The notes under the pieces were generated by a model, which searched no databases, had not been told where the DNA came from, and saw only the letters and a program-made list of their open reading frames with translations. A DNA stretch of 64,000 nt from Membranipora membranacea (lineage: Eukaryota; Bryozoa; Gymnolaemata; Cheilostomatida; Membraniporidae). The stretch lies in the NCBI GenBank assembly GCA_914767715.1, contig OU612074.1:18338062-18402061 (forward strand), written 5' to 3'. Positions 37,081-64,000 of the stretch are shown here, one piece after another. Each line of letters begins with the position of its first letter. Positions within the stretch are counted from its first letter, which is position 1. The translations under genes were made by a program, and so were the position numbers.

Positions 37081-38781
37081 GAGAACAACATCATTAATTA
37101 AAACACAAGCATGTTTGTTATAAAGCCATTCTATCATCAGACTGTCGATAATCTAAACTATACTATACTATACTAAATAAAATATCTTAAAACACATTTG
37201 AATTTTGCAGATTTGAATCTTTGAATTTGATGTGGATCTTGAAAGTATTTGTCGAAATGAAAATCTTATGCAAATATGGCAAACATAAGGCTGCGACGCA
37301 GTGAGTGTTCTATCTCAATTCTTTATGATGGTAGGCATTGACAGAGGATTCCTACCACTACTACTCAGAAGTAATATACAAGGGCTCTGTTTTGAGTGAT
37401 CCCTTGCGCTCTATCCAGCTCGTTCTACGCATGTCATGATTGACGTATCAATAGCTAGCTGTATCTATCCTACAATCAGATGTTTAAGATGTAAGATGTT
37501 CAAAGTTTTATTGGTCAGCAGATCCCTATAAATAAATTTACATGACGTGTCTATGAGAATTCTATAATGATCTAGTCAACGGGATCAAAGTTTTTGGGAG
37601 TACAAACAACATAATAAGGGGAAGTTTTCTCACTATCACTTACAATACAATAAATAGGTAAGCCACTACCTACCTACAACATACGATTGCTTGGTTATAT
37701 ATATATCTAGTAGTTATAGTCCAGTTACTTATTTTCAGTAGTAGTGAGTAAGTAAGTAGAGTATCAGTAAGTTACAGAAAAGTCAGTCAGTACTCAGTTA
37801 GTTAGAACGAGCACATGGACTGCTGCATTTCCTATCTTAAGTTAAGAGAGTTGGGATATGCGGCAGTTCTATGACACAACACTAACTGTAACTAACAGTG
37901 AGTATCAATATATAAATATATATATATATAAATATATATCATGAATTATTAAAATTACATTCCCAATTAATAAATAAATGAATAAATATAATCTAATGGC
38001 CTATCTATACTAAAAGGTATCGGTAAATCTGAGTATGCGACTCTGAAAATACTTAAACGACTACCTGACACTTGTTGATACTGAATTGGAAGACTCTACC
38101 TGTAGCATCATCCATAGTCTACCCTATAGAGTATTATGCAGTTGTTTTACGGAACTTCATGAAAGCTCATTCATCAAATGGGATGACAATGCCTGATTGG
38201 CTTGGTAGGATTTAGCCAACCAATGAAAATGATTTGACAAATTTCCGCATTTTAGTCATTTCATCGTAACACTGAGAAACACGCGTGCTAACGCGTACTT
38301 TCAAGAGAAATTCCGCATTTCCGCATTATAGTGAACCCCATTGTTTCCTGATTATGTTGCTAATAGTTGGACAATTACAGTTAGTAAAAGGTCAGTCAAC
38401 CTTATCCATGGAACAATAGTGTTTTGAATAAACTTTCGGACGGACGGACAGACACAAAGGATGGATTATGATTGTTTGTGTTAGTCATGATTTGATTGTA
38501 TAGGAAGGAGCAGCTTATGGTGAATCACAGCTTGTAAGGGCACCAGTGTTATTTATGTGTATTAATCTGCAGCTGCTGGACTCTTTGGCAGTCGCTTCAA
38601 AGAGCTGCAAATTCTGTTTCATTTTGGGTACTGTTATGTTGTAGCTTTACATAATTCATGTTTGCATGTATCTCAATTCTAACGGTACCTGAGCGACCAT
38701 CGCTTGAACATTGTCAACCTCCTCATATTCCTGGCATCTGCAGACTTTGTGATACTCTGTGCTCAAACAATTTTTTCACAG
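37081..38781. other. Spacer, no gene recognised
   Basis: AT-rich sequence with short simple repeats (near 37905-37945 and GTAAGTAAGTAG near 37750). Homology to the left arm begins only at 38782. Confidence 0.5.
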
Positions 38782-39361
38782 TATGCCCTTTGCATCAAAC
38801 TCTATTTATAAAAACAATACTTAGAAAATAAAATATTTTATCGAATTGAATATAATGCAAGTGATTGATAAAACTTCATAAATGAGTTTAAATATAACTT
38901 ACTATTTTAGATTTTTTGATGAAAGGAATCAAGTGTTCACTGGTTACACAAAAGGGGAATATCACCTTATTTATTCGGCAAATTTAAGGGGGGCAGGAAT
39001 GGCTCTGGGTTACAACTATCTGTGCAAGATAGCTGGGAAGATAACTGGACTGGAATTCAGGTCAATGGCCACAGTGGTGCAATGGGAGGGGGGATTTGAT
39101 TCTGTAGTATGATACCGGCACGCAGTGGAAATTTCCATAGGTTTGTAAAAACACTGGCTATGGAAACACTACAGGGTTGGTTTTTAAAATATAAATTTAG
39201 AAAAGTTACTAAAATGATGAGTCCTCTTTAAGCGAAGACAACTCATGAAACATGAATTTAGTGAAATTGAATTAAAACTGTCCAGCTGTGGCGGAGAATC
39301 GACCACAATACCACAAGTCAGATTGAAATTTTGTCCAGTACGCATTCACCAGCACACCAAC

Positions 39362-39698
39362 CATGAGCGTCAGAAGGGGTGCTCAGAGTGCTCAAGGGAG
39401 CACCCCTTGGGAGGTTTAATTTTTTTTTTTTTTTACTCAATGTTTTAGTTTATCGCTAGAACTTTCAATCGGGGCCCGGGCAAGAGGCTGTTGCTGTTAA
39501 ATATTTTTGGTATCATGCTTGGTGTTGCTCATCCATAAAAGTTGGCTTGTATGTACCAGAATGTCTCTTTTGGGTCTAGAATTTCAAAAAAATTCCGTCG
39601 GCAGGAGGGCGCTTGGGCGCCCCTCCCCGATTACACATGCCACTAATTACTCCACAGCTAAAAGGAGCACCCCTTGGTAAATCCTTCTGACGCCCATG
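39362..39698. mobile_element. hAT-like MITE (right, mirror copy)
   Basis: Mirror of 29124-29458 with the same CATGAGCGTCAGAAGG/CCTTCTGACGCCCATG ends. Being shared at the same place, it inserted before the arms duplicated. Confidence 0.8.
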
Positions 39699-39996
39699 AC
39701 ACCAACCACTAATTCAGCTTGGGCAGGCTGTTGGTAGTAGGTGGGGGGGGGGCCTAACACCCACCCTGACAGCCTGCCCAGTCTACAAACCAGCATGATT
39801 GTGAAACTCCTGTTACCTGGGTTTTGGGTTTGCAAGCCAGTGGGTCTTATATATATATGACCAGTACATACCAAAGTTAGCAAGAGAAAAAGGTTCTTAG
39901 CCTCATACATGTCATTAGGCCACTGCTGTGGCACATCATTTTTACTGTCACATGGAAGTCTAGAATGCAATGCAACCAACCTTCATCCTAGGCCTA

Positions 39997-40314
39997 CCAC
40001 CATTACGGAAAAAGTCAAGTTCTGTGTTGGCAGTAGCCAGTTTTATGAATGAAATCATAAAAAGAGGGTTTGTTGGTACAGCCCATGTTGTTGTGTGCTG
40101 TGACATATTTTAGGTACTTGGTCCGATCCACCACTTAGGTGTTGTGAGACCTTTGGCAGGTGCCGTAGTAGACATGGTATAAACCCTCATGCGGCCCATG
40201 CTTTACAGGACCAATAACACGTGGCTGTCGTAAGACATGTCCTAGATAACACCTACCACATGTTTCTCAACACTCGTCGCCAGCGCCAGTCTTAGTGGCC
40301 ATCCAGAACTGCAA
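39997..40314. mobile_element. Short dispersed repeat (right, mirror copy)
   Basis: Mirror of 28250-28567, same family as the insert in the split TSP1 exon. Confidence 0.55.
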
Positions 40315-40559
40315 AATTTGATGTAATGATTGCTTTCTCCTTTATTGTATTAGTATAGAAAAGACAAGTAAAGTTCCTATTCAAAAACCACTAATCCTTG
40401 TGTGTGTCGTGTTGGCCCTCAGGATAACACTAATCCTCGTTTGTGTCGTGATTGCCCTCACACAACAACAATCCCACCAGATAACTTAACTAGAATTTGT
40501 AATCTTGTCTGGTCTGCTTGGTGATTGATGAAACGAACGATGGCTAATAGAGGTGAACA

Positions 40560-42260
40560 ATGGAAAAGTTGGGGGGGGACCTACAGAGTTATATTATGTG
40601 TGTGCTGTATCCTGAAACCTAACACGCATATTAAAGTTGTGAGACATAACTGAATCAGATGGAGTTTAGAGGAAGCCACAATCCACCTATGAGCTAGCTC
40701 AGAGGGTGTTGCAACAGATACCAGTCTTGTATGCACGCTGGGAGATATCTTTGACAGCATGAGGAGCCGATTCAGACACACAGTCAAGCAGGCCCGGGAT
40801 AAATTTAATATCAATGGTGAATATGGAGCAGAGATCACCAGACTAATGAATAAAGATTCTACAGACCAAGACAGAAAATTTTAAATACGACATGGATTTA
40901 CCGACACTGAAAGGAGTTCTTGACCATGTTAGTTATCACCAGCACCTGCTTTCCGCTCCAATGACAAACTATTTATGTCGGCTATCGGTAGAATTCCTCC
41001 GTGAAACTAATAACCCACCATCGGCATTTTCAGAGATGCAGAGGAGGGAAGGAGGTGATTTTAACCAGCAGCAGAACGGACAACTCATGTTGAACAGATG
41101 ACTGATACAGACCAAATCTTTTCAGCTATCTGTATACTCTGATATAAAGCAACAGAATGCCTGGTCACCATGCAAACCAGTTTCCACATTTACCAGGCTC
41201 AGATATTTCCTCAGATACTGACACAGATTCATAAGACTAACTCTCCAGCTCGCCCTAAGAAAATATTGTTTCACGGCAGAGTAATCTGAGTGCTAAAGTT
41301 CCAAGGAAGCAAGTGCTTGTAAGAACATATATGGCGCTAATCTGAGTGCTAAAGTTCAGATCACCAAACACACTTGTATACTAACTCAGATTATCAGCAA
41401 ACCTGTCGTATCTCACAACTCCCTGCAGGAGACATGGGTGTCTAGAACGCCAAGGTGACAAAGATCAAATCTAAGTCAAATCAGATTAAGGATAGCACCG
41501 TGTGTGGTCAAGACCTGGATAGCAAAAAAAGGACAACATTGACTGTATCACCCTCACTCTGCTGCTGTCTCATACGACCAGGAAACAAGCATAGGACTTT
41601 CCATCATGTAGAATAAGGAACATATCTCAAAAGATCATACTTCAGACGGCTGTGAGCTACAGGCCTCTGTGCACCCAAACCATGTCCAATGCCAAGTTGG
41701 TATTGAGCCACATGTACTAACTCATGTGCTATCTATCTCTACTCCACCATGCAAAACTTAAGCTTAACCGAAACAGGATTTCACACAGCAGATCAGCAGG
41801 TACCTAGGCATATATAGTGAGGGAGACCACAATATCCATACAACAGAGAAGATTACAGCTAGTTACCCACACAAAACCCAACCATGCTTGGGACCCGGCC
41901 TATCAAACAGGCCTCCCAAAACCAGGTGTTGGAGAGAGACAAGAAGATTGAGCGATAAGTTCAAGACCAAGTCGGGCCAGGCTTGATGGAGCCAGCTAAC
42001 TTGCCAATGAGTTCACCAGGCAACAACACAGGCAACCAGCAAGCCAGCAGCAGGGATACAAGCTTCCAATCGCCTCAGACTGACACAACATTTGCCAGGG
42101 ATGACAGGTGATATCAGAAGACTTATCGAGACCTAGACTTACAGCACACAGCAGCACTCTGCCAACAAACAGCATATATTTGCAGGCTGCCTATGTCAAA
42201 AAGAATCGATTGACCTGGTAGGGCCGAGTGGCACGTAACTCTGTGTAGCTCACATTTTGC
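40560..42260. mobile_element. Unclassified GC-richer repeat-like region (right)
   Basis: Mirror of 26100-28010. Contains the deletion scar at 41282-41357. Open pieces at 40892-41101 and 40735-40884 are shared with the left arm and broken by the same stops. Family not recognised. Confidence 0.3.
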
Positions 42261-42535
42261 CTTAGGGTCACTTGTGAAGAAAAATAAGACTTATTTAAAA
42301 TTTATAATAACAACTGCTCAGATTAAATTATGGGTTAAAAACCCTTCACCGTGACATACCTTTCTTGTAATAATATGATTAAACAGATGATTTAATCGTT
42401 TTGGCCACAATTATACTTCCTGATCACCACACATGCACACACGCTGATAAATTGACTTGTGTGATCAGGTGTTCTACATATCTAAAGTATTAACATACCA
42501 ATTTAAGACGTAATCAGACATAGATCTAGTTTCAT

Positions 42536-42631
42536 CCATTTGCCTGCAATCCAGTTCCTCCCTTCCACCAGTCACATTGCTGCTGCGGCGTGACCGGTGG
42601 ATCGGGGGCAACTCCGAATGCAGGCAAATGG
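42536..42631. repeat. 96-nt imperfect hairpin upstream of receptor gene (right)
   Basis: Mirror of 25733-25828. Stem ends CCATTTGCCTGCA and TGCAGGCAAATGG are unchanged between arms. It lies about 475 bp upstream of the first mapped receptor exon in both arms. Confidence 0.6.
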
Positions 42632-43105
42632 ACCAAACTTGGTATAGTTCAGACCCGACGAAAGCTTATTCGTTCACAGTGGCTGTTCCACCAATTTGTA
42701 TCATTATATTCCTGTGTTATTTACTTCTGCTCAAATATGTGTGAATGAATATATATATATATATATTATGTATATTATATATGTATATTGCCCATATTTG
42801 TATTTATATATATATGTATCAATAATGTATATTATATTGTGCCGAAATTCAACAAAATTACTCTACTGATCTCAGATTTCTCTTTTCCCCCTAGTGATAG
42901 CATATCATCTCATGTAGAGATTCTTGTAAGAAAACATAGGTTCATATTATGAACTATCCAATCTTTGTTATCCTGCGATAGGAGGTGAACAGAGAGTCAA
43001 TGGTACACTTTGTAAATCATTGGTTGTATGCAACTTGTTTCACGGTGTTGGTAACACTTGAGAAGAGCTTGTGATTGCATAAAGTCATCATTTATATCTA
43101 TTTAG

Positions 43106-60640
<17,535 letters not shown>

Positions 60641-63600
60641 AATTTATAGTTAAGCTGCGAGCTCGAGAAAACATGTCCTTTCTCCCCCTTATTATATATC
60701 AATATCAACTCTCCACTCAAAATCAAGTATAAATAAGTATATCATACAAAAATTAAAGCATTCAAAGCCTATGGAAATTATTAGCACACTAAGTAAAAGA
60801 AAATATTATGATATCATTTAATTAAAAGTACAGCTAGTACGTACAATATGATGCAAGAAAGCTCAAATTTTGCCAAATATCATAAATTAAATCATATTAT
60901 GAGTTTTGACATTTTGTTTCATGCACAAGCAACGGGAGAAAAAAAAATTAGTTCTTTGATTTAAATCCCACAATTTAAAGCTTATTAAACTTCTATCTCT
61001 GCAACTATATATAGTACACAGTTAAATTAAGATAATTGATTGATTGTAAGAACAATTTTTTTTCTTAATTTGGGTAAATATGTATGATTATTTGGCACTA
61101 ACGTGTAACATCAACTAGTTGGCCACGTGATTTACCTATATTCAAGCGGAAGGAATTCCACCTACATCAAGCTAACCACAGGAGAGTGTGGGGTCTGGTG
61201 TCTGGTGTTGAGTTACCATGAATGATTATATTTGTGGGAGAGAAACACCCTGATATTGATCAACAATCTCTGCAGAGCATCTGCTAAATCTTCGGCTGTA
61301 ATCTATGCCGCATATAGACATATTGTGCAGCCCAATGAGGGCAGGTCTAACCTTCTCTGCTGGGCCATTGCCCATCTTCTTATCTTCTTTCCGAGATAAT
61401 GACACATGGGTTGATTATGACGAGCTGAGATTATGCCTCTGTAAAAATCATAATTAAAAACACTGATAATAGTCAGAAAACACATAAAACAGGAGGAATG
61501 AACAATCAGTCATAGTTACGAGCGATGAATTAGAAGATTCCTGTGTCAAATTGCCAGAAATGGCAAATTCAACTTGTGTGATGAAACCATAGGTGGTGAA
61601 ACCATAGACTTAATAATAATGAACCTGGGCAAGACACTATATACAGTTAAATAGAGGGGGTGATGTTACAGTGTTGGATTGTGTCATAGCAATGATGCTT
61701 TCTTTGATTTGCAGTTTTGTTGCTAAATTGATCAATTTTGATCAGATTTTCAGTTTGAAAATCTTTATATTTAGCAACATCTTTTCATCAATCTTATCCT
61801 GCTTTTCTACGATAATTTTTTGCAACAAGCGGCAAAATATGTTGCAATTTTCTCACTTAAAATCCGATCATTTTGATTGAGTTTTCAGTGAAAACCGGTA
61901 TATGGACTGGAAGTCAATGATATCACCAATGCTATACACAATGTCGTAACGTTACTCACAGTGCTTATTCTTCGTATTGTGTCCTGCCTAAGTTTGTTAT
62001 TAAGTTAATTGGTGAAGATTACGGGTATTAAAATATCATTCCTGTTTGTTAAACTAAAAGGTGTCAAATACCTAGTGTTTTCTCAAGCTAATCTACCAAA
62101 TTTTAAATTTTAACATTGTTGTGTTTATGTTTGTGTTTTATGTGTATGTGTATTTATTTATGTATTTCTTTATAATTTTTGTACAGTGAGAATCTATTGA
62201 TGAGTGCTATCACCATGCAAATAAAGCTGACTCTGAAAGAGGGGGTGTATACTGCTGAACCACCTGTCTTAACTACTCAAGACTCAGGACTATATTCAAG
62301 ACTTAAGCAGATAAAGACAATCACTTCCATTAGTAATACAACTGGATCATTGTTTTAATAGACCCATTTTGATTCCATTTATGGCTAATTATGCACAAAG
62401 ATTACTAATTCATGATGGCATTCATAACCAGGAAATGCAAACATTATACAGCAAAATATTAGATGATCAACACTTGACAGTTTCAACACTTGTACACAAT
62501 TTATGTTACATTAGTTGTGACACAAGCAATTTTAAAGCATAATACCATATTTTTGTTAGGCCCTTAAGGTATGGCTATGTAAACTAAATAAAGCAAAATA
62601 GAATATATTCTTGCCAAAACTGTGTGATTCAATATACAATTAAATGGGTCTATCTTAATTATATTTTCAAAATACAAACTGTAATAAAAAAAGTTAATAA
62701 GCCAGAGTGAATTCCTGGCTATTTCATCAACTATTTGGGTGATTTTGGGACATCAATAATCAATGTCAAACCGACATCTTGACACAACTTGTTAGTATTG
62801 GGGACACTCCTGATAAGATATCAACATCAGCGCCGGACATCAAACTGACGTCAATTCGGCGTCAGCATCTTTGCATAAGTTTTCAGTATTTGGGCCTCTT
62901 TAGACGAGATACTACATCGACGTCAGACATCAAGCTGAAATCAATTTGATGGCGGCCTCTTGACATAAGCATTCAGTATCAGGGCGAAACTAGACTAGAG
63001 ATCATCATCAGTGTCCGACATCAAACCGATATCGTTAGGGAGGAGACTCACATCGAAAACCTGTAGTTTTGAAACATTGGTTTAACTTGGAGTCATGTTT
63101 TCACAGTTCTATTGTGCATGTGCCTATGACGGGATTACAATCTTAAGGATTTGCAAAGTCAGCAAATTATCATCGCTTATGTTCAGAGATATCTGATCAA
63201 ACATAGTACCATTGCAAAAAAGTTGCAGATGGTATGATGTAGTGCGCCTGCAGTAAAACAATTATGAGGAGTTCTGAGATTCAGATACTATCCTGGCCCA
63301 TAAATAACAAAATGTGATGACAGGCCTTGCTCAGACCATATGGAATTGGAACAAATAAATAAATGTAGGCAGCGGGAAACTGCCATAGCGACCGGATGTA
63401 ATATTTCAAACATGCAATGTATGACTGCTTTCAGTGCAATCAGCAGCTTAGCTCTATCAATAGATAATAAAACCACAGGTTTACTGACTTTGCCAATCAC
63501 TGTTGGCAAATTCTGCATCGACAGTATTTATTTGTTGGGCTGACATTGAATGCATAGGTCAGACATGCTCACTTAACTCTGGTTTGCCATATCTCGTTCA

Positions 63601-64000
63601 AAATACTTTTGTCTAGCCAATTTTAGTGCTTTCAAGAGGAAAATCTTTGGACAAATCTATCTAAGAGGATTCGTCAGTTAGTTGAAGCAAGGAGTTTCCC
63701 GGTTGCAGACATAGTTCTATATTCAATCGATCTAGTTTAGGAAAGGTTTCAATTCTTAGTTTCGCCGAGATTGAGTTGGTTAGGTGTGAAGGATACTAAG
63801 ACTTCAAAATAATGAGCTTATAACTTTTATGTCCATGATAGAATATGTGCCACCGTTAGATAATGTTTTGTATTGATGACAAGAAACGATAGTGTTTGCC
63901 AACTTTGTGATCTAACGAAACTAAGCTCCAGCAAATTCAGACTCAGGGCATTCAGATATTTGGTTTTGTTATATTTTAATAAAAGTTGATCTTAATTGAT
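60641..64000. other. Outer right arm, no gene recognised
   Basis: Mirror of 9010-12343. Holds the approximately 97-bp degenerate tandem repeat at 62755-63044 and AT-rich sequence. A possible short exon (MSAITMQIKLTLKEGVYTAE, about 62197-62280) is shared with the left arm but lacks support. Confidence 0.5.

Noticed and set aside
62197-62345. Short candidate exon (MSAITMQIKLTLKEGVYTAE) in both outer arms
   Set aside because: Only about 30 codons, no clear splice pair and frame-altering differences between arms.

Overview
This is animal nuclear DNA, not bacterial. Genes are split into phased GT-AG exons. The domain families are metazoan (Ly6/uPAR three-finger, C-type lectin, thrombospondin type 1). 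The mobile elements are piggyBac, hAT-like and several non-LTR retrotransposons. AT-rich intergenic DNA and the mix of elements suggest an aquatic invertebrate, but I cannot fix the phylum. No tRNA, rRNA or CRISPR array was seen.

The dominant structure is a giant inverted repeat. Positions 9010-30038 are mirrored by 38782-64000, around an unmatched spacer at 30039-38781. The window ends inside the right arm, so the palindrome may continue outward and 1-9009 may belong to the left arm too. The arms align almost throughout but differ by many single bases, small indels and four large events: a 1.8 kb LINE and a 3.6 kb insertion present only on the right, a 200 bp net loss on the right, and a different number of TSP1 exons.

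Each arm carries one copy of the same multi-exon gene, transcribed away from the spacer (left on -, right on +). From the splice phases I reconstruct a type I membrane receptor: Ly6/uPAR-like domain (2 exons), C-type lectin-like domain (2 exons), TSP1-like repeats (5 left, 3 right, one exon each), a 452-codon Asp/Thr/Gly hexanucleotide-repeat stalk, a Ser/Thr/Asn-rich N-glycosylation-rich segment, a transmembrane exon and a basic cytoplasmic tail. All junctions agree in phase, and the left copy is open from the first Ly6 exon found to the stop (about 1291 residues). The signal-peptide exon was not found. The right copy has a 2-base frameshift in the second Ly6 exon.

A decayed piggyBac element sits at the same TTAA in the same intron in both arms, so it predates the arm duplication. 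The LINE in the right piggyBac and the 3.6 kb element in the right last intron arrived later.

The spacer holds a 2.6 kb segment bounded by its own inverted repeats, two 5'-truncated LINEs on opposite strands, an OTU-protease-like fragment and simple repeats. The left flank (1-9009) holds the 5' exons of an unidentified gene, a 1.2 kb hAT-like element with 8 bp target duplication, a decayed RNase H-bearing LINE, a 65-nt near-perfect palindrome and two exons of another unidentified gene. The main caveat is that two divergent haplotypes joined tail to tail by an assembler would look similar, so the palindrome needs read-level support.
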